Positions 26,174 through 35,287 of a stretch of DNA of 64,000 nt are shown piece by piece; the first letter of the stretch is position 1, and every line of letters begins with the position of its first letter. The stretch is taken from contig JANQPV010000073.1 in the NCBI GenBank assembly GCA_028285305.1, positions 1 to 64,000 of the forward strand. Reading direction: 5' to 3'. The notes under the pieces were generated by a model. It worked only from the letters and a program-made list of their open reading frames with translations, was not told where the DNA came from and did not search any database. Made by a program: the position numbers and the translations under genes. This DNA is from Alphaproteobacteria bacterium (lineage in GTDB: Bacteria; Pseudomonadota; Alphaproteobacteria; SMXP01).

Positions 26174-26714
26174 AATAATATGTCTTTCCTCGTTTGCGAA
26201 TTACTGTGTTCAACCCAAAATTGTAGCGTCACCGCCCGAGGGGTCGGGCAGAGCGGTATACTCAGTGCGCAATGAATGATCGTCTCCGGTAAATGAGTCC
26301 CAACGACTAATCAGTAGGCAAAGCTTCAATCAAAATCACTGACAGTGGCGTTATTACAATATTGCTTGAACTATTTGTGACAACCTGCGAGCCCCGGCGG
26401 GAGAGACTCTGAACAAAGTAAACAAATCGTAAATGAGCAGTGAGGTGTCGTATTTTTGCACGCGCAATATGTGCGGACGGGGTGTGGAAAACTTCGGATA
26501 GATACCATTTGGACGGCTTGGAGTATGCACTAGTCCGCCAAACGACTCGAACGAATGAGCCTCAACTGAATTTCGAGCTAGGCATCGCGGCCATCGGGGA
26601 AATGTTTATACGAATAGGGTGGTGGGAGAAGAGGGAGGCATAACAGCAATGGCCCCCTAAGCGCGCTTAGAGGGCCATCACTCAATCTAGGCTAAACTGG
26701 AGTTGTAATTCAGG
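26174..26714. other. Intergenic region between the two porins
   Basis: 541 bp. The left part is the promoter region of porin 1; it shares the block GTTGAAC...AGGAAAGA with the porin 2 promoter. A weak Pho-box-like half-site (TTGTCAC on the - strand, near 26377-26383) is visible. A possible 67-aa frame at 26440-26643 has no ribosome site and is not called. The hairpin at 26649-26678 belongs to porin 2. Confidence 0.5.
26649..26678 (-). terminator. Palindromic hairpin after the second porin gene
   Basis: ATGGCCC and GGGCCAT flank CTAAGCGCGCTTAG (with one unpaired base in each arm), so 30 bases form an almost continuous palindrome about 37 bp beyond the porin 2 stop. No T-run follows, so it may act as an mRNA 3' stabiliser rather than an efficient terminator. 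Confidence 0.5.
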
Positions 26715-28022
26715 TTACCAATCGATTTGGCCACGGAATGTGACGGTTTGTACTTCACCATCACCGAGGTTGGACCCATTTTCATCGATATCACTGTACC
26801 CGTAATTCAGCATCATGCGCGTATAATTGTTCAGATGCCAATTGAGGCCGCCAATGATGCCCGTCATTTCACCGGTGCCTGTGAGGGACGCGACGTCGTC
26901 ATCGGTCAAATCGATATAGTCGTAGCGAACCCCAATTTGCCAAGCGCCGAGACCGCCGTCGTTCACGGGGTTATTGACTTTGACTCGGCCGAACTTGCCC
27001 TTCTTGGCTTGGTAATTACGGCTTTCGCCTGTCAAGAAAACAGAAGCGTCCACATACCAGCCATAGAATCTGGGGTCGTCGCCACCAGCATTCGATTCGA
27101 CCTTTGTGCCCATATACTCACCTTGCAGCGAGAAAGGACCGAAAACGCCGGCAGCTTCAACGCCCCAAAGAAGATCCCCGTCAGCATCTATCGGCGCCAC
27201 GCCGGACGTGCTGATCGGGAAGAACGCCGTGCGATGGAACGCTGCAGGACGTTGCGTATACGCGGTCGTGGTATTGTCTTCATTGCCGCGATATCGTACG
27301 TGCGCACCAAGATGAACTTGCCGATCGTCTTCGACGATGGGCGCATATGTGCCGCGAGCCGCGAGTGTGAACGTCTCCTGTTGGAACGCCGTGGTGTCAC
27401 CGGAACCTGCGGCATCAGCAAAAGCACCGGTCGTAAAGGTCCAGTTGTCGCCATTGAAACCCGCGCCGATGCCGATCTGACGTCCAAGCCCGAAGGCGTC
27501 GGTGATGAAAGCGCGTTCCGTAAATGTAATGTAGTTCGAAGAGGTCTGTTCCTCTAACGAATTAGGCGTCCGAAATTGTCCGATTTTTACGGTCGCAGGT
27601 CCCCATTTTTGAGCCAGATATGCGTCAGTAATCTCGACAGAATTTTCGGCAAAATCGACCTCGAACAGATACTTGGTCTTTTTCATGATCTTGCCTTCAG
27701 CACCCAAACGCGCGCGGCGAAACTCACCGCCGTGGGAGGAGGCTTCAGTAGCACCTAAATCAACGTCTTGAATGCTATAGTCAGCCTGGATACGGCCACG
27801 TATTTTGAACGACCAGCCGTCTTGACTCCAACGAGGAGCTGCTTTCCATTTCGGCTCAAGGCCGCCGGCTCCAGCCTTTTCTTCCAAAAGAAGAACCCGG
27901 CGCTGCAAATCTTCAACTTGATCGCAGCAATCACCTGCCCCTGCATTCGCAGATCCGGCAAATCCTGCCACGAGTGCCGCAGCTGCAGCTGATGACAGAA
28001 AAACTGACATTCCCCGCTTCAT
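26715..28022 (-). CDS. OprO/OprP-family porin (copy 2)
   Basis: 435 aa, clearly paralogous to copy 1 over its whole length. The same elements are present: signal peptide ending ANA-GAG, CCDQVEDLQRRVLLLEEKA, GRIQADYSIQDVD, LFEVDFAENSVEITDAYLA, KIGQFRTPNSLEEQ, and a terminal aromatic (GQIDW). Differences cluster in the surface-loop region in the middle third, where copy 1 has extra Cys and charged residues. The ATG at 28022 has AGGAAAGAG 8-9 bases upstream; a GTG at 28031 is also in frame. Tandem duplication with loop divergence suggests different solute preference. Confidence 0.88.
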   Translation of the reverse strand: MKRGMSVFLSSAAAAALVAGFAGSANAGAGDCCDQVEDLQRRVLLLEEKAGAGGLEPKWKAAPRWSQDGWSFKIRGRIQADYSIQDVDLGATEASSHGGEFRRARLGAEGKIMKKTKYLFEVDFAENSVEITDAYLAQKWGPATVKIGQFRTPNSLEEQTSSNYITFTERAFITDAFGLGRQIGIGAGFNGDNWTFTTGAFADAAGSGDTTAFQQETFTLAARGTYAPIVEDDRQVHLGAHVRYRGNEDNTTTAYTQRPAAFHRTAFFPISTSGVAPIDADGDLLWGVEAAGVFGPFSLQGEYMGTKVESNAGGDDPRFYGWYVDASVFLTGESRNYQAKKGKFGRVKVNNPVNDGGLGAWQIGVRYDYIDLTDDDVASLTGTGEMTGIIGGLNWHLNNYTRMMLNYGYSDIDENGSNLGDGEVQTVTFRGQIDW

Positions 28023-28426
28023 AATATTCACTCTTTCCTAGTTATCAGAATATGGTTCAACGCAATACTCACGAAGTCACTGTCCGTGCACAACGTCTAC
28101 GGCCTTGCGCAACACATAATCGTCAGCCATCCGCATGGATCGCAACCTTTAACCTGTCCGTGGACAAAGCTTATACCGATAGTCAGTGACGACACCGCAT
28201 TTGTCGTTGTGTACGGTCTTTCTGTCAGACCAAGTCTGTGTGCTCAATGATTGATCATTACTCTGCACAAGTCGCTTCCAGTCCTGTGACAAACAAGCAA
28301 CGTTTGTTAAGGCTATGTTTAGATTGGTTAACGAAGGGTAAATTTTCGGCCTGAAAATAACCGGATTTGCGATCAAATGGTTAACGCGCGATAACCAATG
28401 AACCACAGTCCAAACGGAGCGATGCG
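28023..28426. other. Divergent intergenic region between porin 2 and the enoyl-CoA hydratase gene
   Basis: About 400 bp, rich in A+T near the hydratase. It holds the promoter of porin 2, with the block GTTGAACC...AGGAAAGA shared with porin 1. No supported small gene, hairpin or clear operator was seen. Confidence 0.5.
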
Positions 28427-29239
28427 ATGTACGAAACGATCTTGGTCGAGAAAGTAGGCCGAACAACGATAATCAAGATGAACAGGCCGGAAAAACTAAA
28501 TGCATGGACTCACCAGATGGGGACAGAGATGCGCAGCGCGATCAGTCACGCCAACGAAGATGAGGACGTGAGCGCGATCATACTGACAGGCGAGGGACGG
28601 GGGTTTTGTGCCGGAGCGGATATGGAAGACACGTTCAAGTCCCGTCTGGACGGCCCCTCGTCTGAGGGCGAATCCGAAACGCCTGGAGGCGCAGATGGCT
28701 GGGTAGAGCTCGCGCGCGCCTCGAAACCGCTCATTGCCGCCGTGAACGGTCCGGCGATCGGGGTCGGTATCACTCAGATTTTGCCCTTTGACGTCATTGT
28801 GGCCTCCAAGGCGGCCAAGTTCTGCCTCATGTTCGTTCGTGTTGGCTTGGTGCCCGAGCTGGCCAGCAGTCACTTCTTGGTGAGTCGAATCGGTTTTGGA
28901 AAAGCAAGTGAATTGATGTTGTCCGGACGCATCATATCCTCCGAAGAGGCTTTGGACCTGGGACTGGTGGATCGCTTGGCTGAACCAGAGGATCTCCTGC
29001 CCGAAGCATTGCGTGTGGCGTCGTCCATGACCAACAATCCGGTTCCGATGATGAAAATGATCAAAGAGCTCCTTTCACAGAATGCGTGCGAAACGGATTT
29101 GACGAAAGTACAGGAGCGCGAGATTGAGCTGTTGAACAAGTGCTACGATCTGCCCGAACACAAGGAGGCCGTTTCCGCCTTCTTGGAGAAGCGCGACCCC
29201 GATTTTAAGAAGGCTCGGGCGGTCGCGATGGATCAATAG
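28427..29239 (+). CDS. Enoyl-CoA hydratase/isomerase family protein
   Basis: 270 aa, the usual crotonase length. The oxyanion-hole motifs are GRGFCAGADMEDTF and AVNGPAIGVGITQIL, and the active-site Glu segment is VRVGLVPELASSHFL. Such enzymes hydrate or isomerise enoyl-CoA in fatty acid or aromatic-acid breakdown. The position 68-82 insertion is Ser/Glu/Pro-rich (GPSSEGESETPGGA). The start ATG at 28427 has CGGAGCG upstream. It converges with a second crotonase gene that ends 13 bp away. Confidence 0.88.
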   Translation: MYETILVEKVGRTTIIKMNRPEKLNAWTHQMGTEMRSAISHANEDEDVSAIILTGEGRGFCAGADMEDTFKSRLDGPSSEGESETPGGADGWVELARASKPLIAAVNGPAIGVGITQILPFDVIVASKAAKFCLMFVRVGLVPELASSHFLVSRIGFGKASELMLSGRIISSEEALDLGLVDRLAEPEDLLPEALRVASSMTNNPVPMMKMIKELLSQNACETDLTKVQEREIELLNKCYDLPEHKEAVSAFLEKRDPDFKKARAVAMDQ

Positions 29240-29252
29240 AATATATGCCGAA

Positions 29253-30089
29253 TTACTCGGCCCAGCGGGGCGGTCGCTTTTCCAGAAAGGCCCCAATGCC
29301 CTCTTCGGCTTCGTCCCGCAACATGTTCGCCGCCATGATTTCGCTCGCTAGCGCATAAGCTTTCTCGAGACTGAGAGATTGCTGAGCGTAAAAGGCGCGT
29401 TTCCCGAGGGCCACGATTGCGTCCGGCTTGGACGCGATTTTTTGCGCCAGCTCGATTGTTTGCCGCTCCAGATCGACACTCGGAACAACGCGATTGATCA
29501 GGCCGATCGATTGCGCCGAATAGGCCGAAACGGGGTCTCCTGTCATCAGCATCTCAAAGGCGTGCTTGGGGAGTACGTTGCGCGTCAAGGCAACCATAGG
29601 CGTTGAACAGAAAAGGCCGATATTCACACCCGGGGTCGCAAATGCGGCTTCGGTGCTCGCCAGTGCTAAGTCACAGCTGGCAACCAGCTGACAGCCGGCT
29701 GCAGTTGCCGTGCCTTGCACTTGGGCGATGGTCGGCTTTGTGCAGTTCGTGATGGCCATCATCATCTCACTGCACAAACTGAAGACCTGACTGTAAAAAG
29801 CTCCGCCTGCGTCTTTTGCGCGTCGCGCGCGCTCCATTTCTTTGAGATCGTGACCTGCACAGAAGACGGGGCCGGCGGCAGCCAAAATGACAACTTTGAT
29901 GCGTTTGGCTTCGGACGCTTCCTCAAATGCGGCCTTAAGAGAAGCAATCAACTTCGAGGACAATCCGTTGCGTTGGCGTGGCCTGTTTAAAGTCAGGCGG
30001 AGCAGTCCTCCCGGCAGAACTTCCACGGTCAGGTCTTGTTCATGATCACCGGTCGCCTTTGCCGCCAAGGCTTCATTCAAGGCTCGCAT
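29253..30089 (-). CDS. Enoyl-CoA hydratase (ECHDC3-like)
   Basis: 278 aa. Crotonase motifs are PVFCAGHDLKEM (the typical GHDLKE of the ECHDC3 subgroup) and QVQGTATAAGCQLVASCDLA, then FATPGVNIGLFCSTPMVAL. ECHDC3-type proteins have diverged catalytic residues, so hydratase activity is not certain. The ATG at 30089 was chosen because GGAGGAG lies 7 bases upstream; an ATG at 30107 adds six residues. It converges with the first crotonase gene, but the two are only moderately similar and are not a recent duplication. Confidence 0.85.
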   Translation of the reverse strand: MRALNEALAAKATGDHEQDLTVEVLPGGLLRLTLNRPRQRNGLSSKLIASLKAAFEEASEAKRIKVVILAAAGPVFCAGHDLKEMERARRAKDAGGAFYSQVFSLCSEMMMAITNCTKPTIAQVQGTATAAGCQLVASCDLALASTEAAFATPGVNIGLFCSTPMVALTRNVLPKHAFEMLMTGDPVSAYSAQSIGLINRVVPSVDLERQTIELAQKIASKPDAIVALGKRAFYAQQSLSLEKAYALASEIMAANMLRDEAEEGIGAFLEKRPPRWAE

Positions 30090-30168
30090 CCGCAGCTCCT
30101 CCAGCATTTGTAGTACTATAGTAACTCATCTACATCCAATTGAAATCAAAAGAGAAAATACATTTGGG

Positions 30169-30197
30169 TTGACATGCTTAGCCGCCCCCATGTATGC
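30169..30197 (+). promoter_or_regulatory. Possible promoter of rplM-rpsI
   Basis: TTGACA (30169-30174) is a perfect -35. A weak -10 (GTATGC or TATGCG at 30192-30198) follows at 17-18 bases. This sits about 60 bases before rplM. Confidence 0.4.
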
Positions 30198-30257
30198 GTT
30201 CCCGCCAACGGAGCGCTCCGCTCAACTGATCCTAACATGGCCAAGTGGAATGAGGGA

Positions 30258-30722
30258 ATGAAGACCTATTCGGCGAAACCGTCAGAGATTGAAAAGAAAT
30301 GGATTGTCATCGATGCCGAAGGCGTCGTTGTCGGCCGTTTGGCATCCTTTGTAGCCCATCGGCTGCGTGGAAAGCACAAACCGACCTACACCCCGCATAT
30401 GGACTGCGGGGACAATGTGATTATTGTGAACGCGGACAAGGTGGTGTTCACCGGGAAAAAGCGGACAGACAAGATCTATTACCGGCACACGGGTTATCCT
30501 GGCGGAATCAAACAGCGCACCGCCAGACAAACACTCGAAGGTCAGCATCCGGAGAGAGTCGTTGAGTTGGCTGTGCAAAGAATGCTGCCGCGCGGACCGC
30601 TCGCCCGGCGCCAGTTCAAAAATTTGCGTGTGTATGCCGGCGGCGAACACCCCCATGAGGCACAAAACCCGGAAGTGGTAGATTTCGCATCCCGCAATAA
30701 AAAGAATGTACGGACACTGTAA
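30258..30722 (+). CDS. rplM: 50S ribosomal protein L13
   Basis: 154 aa, the normal alphaproteobacterial length. The N-terminus [20 protein letters not shown] and the conserved [28 protein letters not shown] and [17 protein letters not shown] identify L13. The ATG at 30258 matches homologues; in-frame ATGs at 30237 and 30174 would add residues not usually present. The stop overlaps the rpsI start by one base (TAATG), implying translational coupling. Confidence 0.96.
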   Translation: MKTYSAKPSEIEKKWIVIDAEGVVVGRLASFVAHRLRGKHKPTYTPHMDCGDNVIIVNADKVVFTGKKRTDKIYYRHTGYPGGIKQRTARQTLEGQHPERVVELAVQRMLPRGPLARRQFKNLRVYAGGEHPHEAQNPEVVDFASRNKKNVRTL

Positions 30723-31249
30723 TGGCTGAAGAAACAAAATCCCTGGAAGATTTGGGCGATGCTCTCGCGAAGGCGGAGCCGGCGGGCGAAGAAACCGGAG
30801 CAGACCTGTCGACTGACATTTCTGAAGATGCACCGCGAACGTATGAAAAGGTTATTGACGAACAAGGCCGTTCCTATGCGACCGGGAAGCGAAAAGATGC
30901 CGTGGCCCGCGTATGGATTAAGCCAGGCGTTGGCAATGTGACCGTGAACGGGCGCGATCAAAAGCAGTATTTTGCACGGCCGGTTCTTCAGATGATCCTG
31001 AATCAGCCCCTGGCCGCTGTAAACAGGGCGGGGCAGTACGACGTGGTCTGTACGGTCAAGGGCGGCGGATTGTCCGGCCAAGCGGGAGCCGTGCGCCATG
31101 GGATCTCCAAGGCCCTTGCGCTTCATGAGCCGGACCTTCGACCGGATCTAAAGCAAGGCGGCTTCCTGACGCGAGATTCTCGGGTTGTCGAACGCAAGAA
31201 GTATGGTCGGCGCAAGGCCCGCCGCAGCTTCCAGTTTTCCAAGCGCTGA
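30722..31249 (+). CDS. rpsI: 30S ribosomal protein S9
   Basis: 175 aa. The S9 core begins at about residue 50 ([18 protein letters not shown]) and ends with the typical RRSFQFSKR tail that contacts P-site tRNA. The 50-residue acidic N-terminal extension is common in alphaproteobacteria. Translation starts in the TAATG overlap with rplM. In many relatives argC follows rpsI; here a 5.8-kb iron locus lies between. Confidence 0.96.
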   Translation: MAEETKSLEDLGDALAKAEPAGEETGADLSTDISEDAPRTYEKVIDEQGRSYATGKRKDAVARVWIKPGVGNVTVNGRDQKQYFARPVLQMILNQPLAAVNRAGQYDVVCTVKGGGLSGQAGAVRHGISKALALHEPDLRPDLKQGGFLTRDSRVVERKKYGRRKARRSFQFSKR

Positions 31250-31332
31250 TGCGTCATGGGGGCTGCTGCTCCCAAATCGGAACATTACCTGCGAATAGCG
31301 GCGTGCACCAAATAGGTGCCTGCACGGAACGG

Positions 31333-32235
31333 TTACTTCAAACCGGCGATCGCAAACTCGATGCGAGCAGCAACGCCGTACAGCAGGGTTGCGTCGGTCT
31401 CGAGCGTTTCGGGTGGCATCACGCCCGGCCAAGCGACATCGAGTTCATTCAAAGATGCAGCCACCTCCGTGAGTGTGTCGGCGACACCTGGGTCAGCGCT
31501 CGTTTGCAGATCCGCAACGATGGTCTTGGCGACCTCAGTAAAACCATAGGCATCTTGGTACTCGTGCGCATTCGCCAGCTTACCATCCACCACGCCGATC
31601 GCGTACTCATCCCCCGCCGTGCGAACCAAGTTGACCACGACTTTCAGCTTTTCCTCAACGCTAGATTTGGTCGTCTCGGCGATTTTGGACTCTGATTTAC
31701 TGATTGCTTCTGTGAGAGCCGCATACGCGGCTTCGACGATGTCCGCCTCTTTGTCTTGCTCAATCGCCACGGCCAGCGCTTCCAGCTCATCGGCAAACCC
31801 CTCGGAGCCTCTTGCTTTGAAGGCAGCGACAGCATCGGCATAGAGCTCGGCGCTGGGGTGTTTCATATGTGTCTTGGCATGATCAATGGCGCCCGCGCGA
31901 AAGAGTTCCAGGCCCACCAGCAGATGCCCGCGCATCAAACCCAATTGGGTGAGGTACGCCACGTCGTCGGTTTCCAAGCGGGCGGAGTCTGACCCGGCCC
32001 CTTCGCCTTCGCCCTCTCCGCCGCCTTCGCCTTCTCCTCCTTCACCTTCTCCCCCACCAAACCAGGCCAAATCAAAGGAGCGCGCGTGGTCACTATGTGC
32101 TCCCGCACCGGACGATTTCAGCACGTCCTGCTCTTCAGCGGCTTCGGCGCTCTTTTGCTGACCGGCTGTAAGGGCGAGGGTGCTCACCATCGCCGCGGTC
32201 GTCATACTGGTCCAAATCTTCCGTCTTTTTGTCAT
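31333..32235 (-). CDS. Periplasmic protein of unknown function in the iron locus
   Basis: 300 aa. A signal peptide (cleavage near AEA-AEE, residue 32) is followed by a His-containing patch (AGAHSDHARSFD), a pure Gly/Glu linker at residues 60-81, and a helical domain from about 88. The helical part has HAKTHMKHPSAELY, a plausible metal-binding motif, and long amphipathic helices. I do not recognise the family. Its start lies beside a Fur-like box shared with the divergent PKHD hydroxylase gene, so it is probably iron-regulated; a role in periplasmic iron or heme handling is an inference. Confidence 0.72.
   Translation of the reverse strand: MTKRRKIWTSMTTAAMVSTLALTAGQQKSAEAAEEQDVLKSSGAGAHSDHARSFDLAWFGGGEGEGGEGEGGGEGEGEGAGSDSARLETDDVAYLTQLGLMRGHLLVGLELFRAGAIDHAKTHMKHPSAELYADAVAAFKARGSEGFADELEALAVAIEQDKEADIVEAAYAALTEAISKSESKIAETTKSSVEEKLKVVVNLVRTAGDEYAIGVVDGKLANAHEYQDAYGFTEVAKTIVADLQTSADPGVADTLTEVAASLNELDVAWPGVMPPETLETDATLLYGVAARIEFAIAGLK
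31993..32058 (-). repeat. Low-complexity Gly/Glu repeat inside the periplasmic protein
   Basis: 66 bp encoding only Gly and Glu except one Ala, from repeats of a GGCGAA/GGAGAA-like hexamer. It is probably a flexible acidic linker and a likely site of length change by slippage. Confidence 0.7.
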
Positions 32236-32325
32236 TGATTGTTCCCACTCGTTGGATGAGCTTCCGCCCCCTGGCGCCCCGATTGCTTTATCTGAAGATC
32301 GCTTCTATCTATAGACCGGCACAGT

Positions 32326-32344
32326 TGCAATTCATTCTCATTTA
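32326..32344. promoter_or_regulatory. Fur-like box between the periplasmic protein and PKHD hydroxylase genes
   Basis: TGCAATTCATTCTCATTTA resembles the reverse of the classical GAGAATGAATTGCA-type Fur site. It lies between the two divergent genes, 7 bases before the hydroxylase start, so a bound repressor would block both. Confidence 0.6.
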
Positions 32345-32350
32345 GATCTC

Positions 32351-33013
32351 ATGATTTTTTGCATTTCACAAGTCCTGGATCGATCCGTCACAAAAGAAAT
32401 CCGCAGAGCGCTTTCCGGTGATGACCTCTTTGAAGATGGCAAGAAGACGGCCGGCAAACAGGCAAGAACGGTAAAGGCGAACCTCCAGGGCAAGCGCGAG
32501 CATCCGTTGGTGCAGACAGCATGTGATCAGGTCAAGCAGGCTCTGGCGCAAAACGACGTGTTCAAATCAGCGGCCATGCCGCTGAAGTGGGCGAGGCTTC
32601 TGATCTCCCGGTGTGAGCCTGGCATGTATTACGGTCCTCACATCGACAACCCCAGGATCGACAGTGTGCGAACCGACATTTCTTTCACCGTGTTCTTGTC
32701 TCCTCCTGGGGATTATGACGGAGGCGCACTGGTGATTGACCGTGTCGACGGCGAAGAGGAAGTGAAGTTGGAGGAGGGCAGTGTGGTCGTTTACCCTTCA
32801 TCCTCCCTGCATCACGTGCAGGAAGTGACATCGGGCACGCGCCTTGCCGCTGTCGGCTGGATCCAAAGCCAAGTTAGATCGCCGGAAAAACGCGAATTGC
32901 TCTTTGGGCTGTCAAGGTCGGTGACCCAGCTACGTCAAGACGGAGTGACGTCCAGCGCTGTGACCGAAGTCGCCCGCGTCCATGCCAACTTGGTACGTAT
33001 GTGGGCGGACTAA
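32351..33013 (+). CDS. PKHD-type Fe(II)/2-oxoglutarate hydroxylase (PiuC/YbiX family)
   Basis: 220 aa. The iron-binding triad is His97 and Asp99 (YGPHIDNP) with His154 (SSLHHVQEV), followed by the 2-oxoglutarate-binding Arg region GTRLAAVGW. The family is typically iron-regulated and encoded near siderophore or iron transport genes; its substrate is not known. The ATG at 32351 lies right after the Fur-like box. Neighbours are an FbpABC-type ferric transporter and an unknown periplasmic protein. Confidence 0.9.
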   Translation: MIFCISQVLDRSVTKEIRRALSGDDLFEDGKKTAGKQARTVKANLQGKREHPLVQTACDQVKQALAQNDVFKSAAMPLKWARLLISRCEPGMYYGPHIDNPRIDSVRTDISFTVFLSPPGDYDGGALVIDRVDGEEEVKLEEGSVVVYPSSSLHHVQEVTSGTRLAAVGWIQSQVRSPEKRELLFGLSRSVTQLRQDGVTSSAVTEVARVHANLVRMWAD

Positions 33014-33025
33014 TCGCACGAGTTG

Positions 33026-34042
33026 CTACTTCCATCCCGCCCGGTCGAACACTTTCACCGCCAGCGGCTGATTGACGCCTAAGACGTTGGCGTTGACCTG
33101 GTCTTCTTCAAAGTCGCCCAGACTGGCAACCGGTCCGGAAACAGCAACCGAAGCCACAGCGGGGTACTCATTATTCCCCTCGGCCAAGATTTTCTGCGCA
33201 TAATCGCTAGAGAGAAACTCGATAAATTTGATCGCATTCTCTCTATTGGGCGCATGTGTGAGAACCCCGGCACCACTGATATTGACATGGGTACCGGTCG
33301 TCTCTTGGTTCGGAAACAAAACACCGACGTTCTCAGCCGTTTTCCTTAGCTTTTCGTCCTCTGACCCAAGAAACCTTGCAACGTAGTACGTGTTTACAAT
33401 CGACAGTTCACACTCCCCGGAGGCAACGGCTCTGATTTGGGAGGTATCATTGCCCTGAGGTGGCCGCGCAAAGTTGTCGACAACTGCCTTTGCCCAAGTT
33501 TCCGCCTCTGCTTCTCCGGCCCTTTCGATAATCGACGCCATGAGTGAGAGGTTATAGATGTTGGAAGACGTCCGGACACAGACAAGTCCTTTGAATTCGG
33601 GCTTTGCCAAATCTTCATAGCTGGACAGCCCTTCCGGCAATCCGGCCGCGGCGCGATAGATGATCACGCGCGCCCGCTTCGATAGGCCGAACCATTTTCC
33701 TTCGGGATGCTGCAAGTGGCTTGGGATGCGTGAGGAAAGAATCTCCGATTGGATGGGTTGAAAAAGCCCGCGCTCTTCGGCTCGCCATAGACGCCCTGCA
33801 TCGACGGTTATGAGAACGTCAGCAGGGCTAAACTGGCCTTCGTTTGCAACCCGTTCGATGAGTTCATCGGCCTTGCCCTCAATCAAATTGACCTTGATGC
33901 CAGTCTCCTTCGTGAACTGATCATAAAGCGCCAGGTCGGTGTCGTAATGACGGCCGGAATAAACGTTCACATTTTCAGCCAGAGCCGCATTCGCAGCGAA
34001 TGAAAGGACGGCCGCTATCAGAGTCAGGAGATGCAATTTCAT
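33026..34042 (-). CDS. fbpA: Ferric iron ABC transporter substrate-binding protein (FbpA/AfuA type)
   Basis: 338 aa. A Sec signal peptide (cleavage near ALA-ENV) precedes a type II periplasmic binding protein that starts VNVYSGRHYDTD, the family signature. The paired Tyr that ligate Fe(III) are present in NTYYVARFLG. It should capture ferric iron for the FbpB/FbpC transporter encoded next door. A Fur-like box lies 26-44 bp upstream of the ATG at 34042. It converges with the hydroxylase gene, 12 bp away. Confidence 0.92.
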   Translation of the reverse strand: MKLHLLTLIAAVLSFAANAALAENVNVYSGRHYDTDLALYDQFTKETGIKVNLIEGKADELIERVANEGQFSPADVLITVDAGRLWRAEERGLFQPIQSEILSSRIPSHLQHPEGKWFGLSKRARVIIYRAAAGLPEGLSSYEDLAKPEFKGLVCVRTSSNIYNLSLMASIIERAGEAEAETWAKAVVDNFARPPQGNDTSQIRAVASGECELSIVNTYYVARFLGSEDEKLRKTAENVGVLFPNQETTGTHVNISGAGVLTHAPNRENAIKFIEFLSSDYAQKILAEGNNEYPAVASVAVSGPVASLGDFEEDQVNANVLGVNQPLAVKVFDRAGWK

Positions 34043-34067
34043 CGATTACCCTCAACGTGTAAGTCTT

Positions 34068-34086
34068 GAAAATCATTCTTATTCGC
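34068..34086. promoter_or_regulatory. Fur-like box upstream of fbpA
   Basis: The - strand reads GCGAATAAGAATGATTTTC, a good match to the Fur pattern of GATAAT-type hexamers, here AATAAG-AATGAT. It lies 26 bases upstream of fbpA. Confidence 0.6.
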
Positions 34087-34149
34087 AATAGGAGCGCATG
34101 TCCAGGCTCCATGCGGAAAGAGCAAGTGCCTTGAGAAGAAGGCCTCTGT

Positions 34150-35196
34150 TCAAGCAGGAAAGACGAAGACCTGGTCTGCGTCGAACTCCAATTCAACCGG
34201 TGCTCCCAATTGGAGGTCCGCCACGTCCTGCAGCTTCAATTGGATGGGGGGTGCCGGGTGCGTTGGCTTGGCAGGCTCGACAAAGACAAGCCAGTGATCG
34301 CCCATGAACCGCATATCGAGGATGCGGCATGCGGGACTTGAGGTCCGGGCGACCGGTCTCACGCCAATCGCGTCTGGTCTGGCGGCCACCAGCACGTGAG
34401 AGAGATCGGCAACACCGCTTGCGGCGATGAGACCAAACGGCGTGACAATGGATCCAGACTCGACCGTCCCCGAAATCGATTGTGCGCCTCCAAAGAACTC
34501 GGCGACAAAGGCAGACTCGGGACGTCTGTAAAGATCCTCGGGCGTGCCCACTTGAACAAGATAGCCTTCCTCAAGAATGGCAACGCGGTCGCTGATTTCC
34601 ATGGCCTCCTCGGGATCATGTGTCACCATCAGAGCAGTGGTTCCGGACTTCCGCAGGAGCTGGCGTGTTTCATCGCGCAACCGCGAGCGAAGGGAGATAT
34701 CGATGCTTGCGAACGGCTCATCCAACAACAGGATTTGCGGCGCCGACGCCAAGGCGCGGGCCAAGGCCACCCGTTGTTGTTGACCGCCTGAAAGGGTATG
34801 GGGAAACCGGTCTTCAAAGCCGCCCAAACCCACAGCTTGCAATTGGGACCGAACGCTAGAACTCACTTCGCGCTTATCTTGGCCGCGTATCCCAAACGCG
34901 ATGTTGTCTCCGACGGTCATGTGGGGGAACAAGGCATGATCCTGAAAGACAAGCCCGACATCGCGGTCTTCGGGTTTCGTGTGAATCTTGGACGAAGCGA
35001 TTAGGCGCTCAGCAAAATAGATCTCCCCTGACTGAAGACGCTCCAGCCCGGAAGCCAACCGAAGCAACGTTGATTTCCCGCTGCCCGACGGTCCCAAGAG
35101 ACTTACGATTTCGCCTTCATGGATATCGAGATCGACACCGTTTAAAGCCGGTAAACGAGAAAACGCATGACGGATGCCGCAAAAGCGCAATGTCAT
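34150..35196 (-). CDS. fbpC: Ferric iron ABC transporter ATP-binding protein
   Basis: 348 aa. Walker A is GPSGSGKST, the ABC signature LSGGQQQRVALARAL, Walker B ILLLDEPFAS, with the H-loop MVTHDPEEA. The C-terminal third is a TOBE-like beta domain. It powers the FbpB permease. The ATG at 35196 gives MTLRFCGIRHAF directly; the frame is open to 35307 but that extension overlaps the divergent permease gene and has no support. A Fur-like box lies between this gene and the permease gene. Confidence 0.92.
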   Translation of the reverse strand: MTLRFCGIRHAFSRLPALNGVDLDIHEGEIVSLLGPSGSGKSTLLRLASGLERLQSGEIYFAERLIASSKIHTKPEDRDVGLVFQDHALFPHMTVGDNIAFGIRGQDKREVSSSVRSQLQAVGLGGFEDRFPHTLSGGQQQRVALARALASAPQILLLDEPFASIDISLRSRLRDETRQLLRKSGTTALMVTHDPEEAMEISDRVAILEEGYLVQVGTPEDLYRRPESAFVAEFFGGAQSISGTVESGSIVTPFGLIAASGVADLSHVLVAARPDAIGVRPVARTSSPACRILDMRFMGDHWLVFVEPAKPTHPAPPIQLKLQDVADLQLGAPVELEFDADQVFVFPA

Positions 35197-35215
35197 TAAA
35201 ATAAACCACTCCAGT

Positions 35216-35234
35216 TGCAAATGAGAGCCAATAT
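35216..35234. promoter_or_regulatory. Fur-like box between fbpC and fbpB
   Basis: TGCAAATGAGAGCCAATAT shares the TGCAAATGAGA half with the box at 32326 (in reverse). It sits 20 bases before the fbpC start and about 54 before fbpB, so it could control both divergent genes. Confidence 0.5.
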
Positions 35235-35287
35235 GACTTAACTGCGCCGTCCCAGGATAACAAGAGCGAGCAATCAGGATCGTCAAG

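Noticed and set aside
26365-26383. Pho box upstream of porin 1
   Set aside because: Only one half (TTGTCAC) matches; the second half at the right spacing matches 3 of 7.
26440-26643. Possible 67-aa + strand gene between the porins
   Set aside because: GTG start without a ribosome site and no recognisable sequence.
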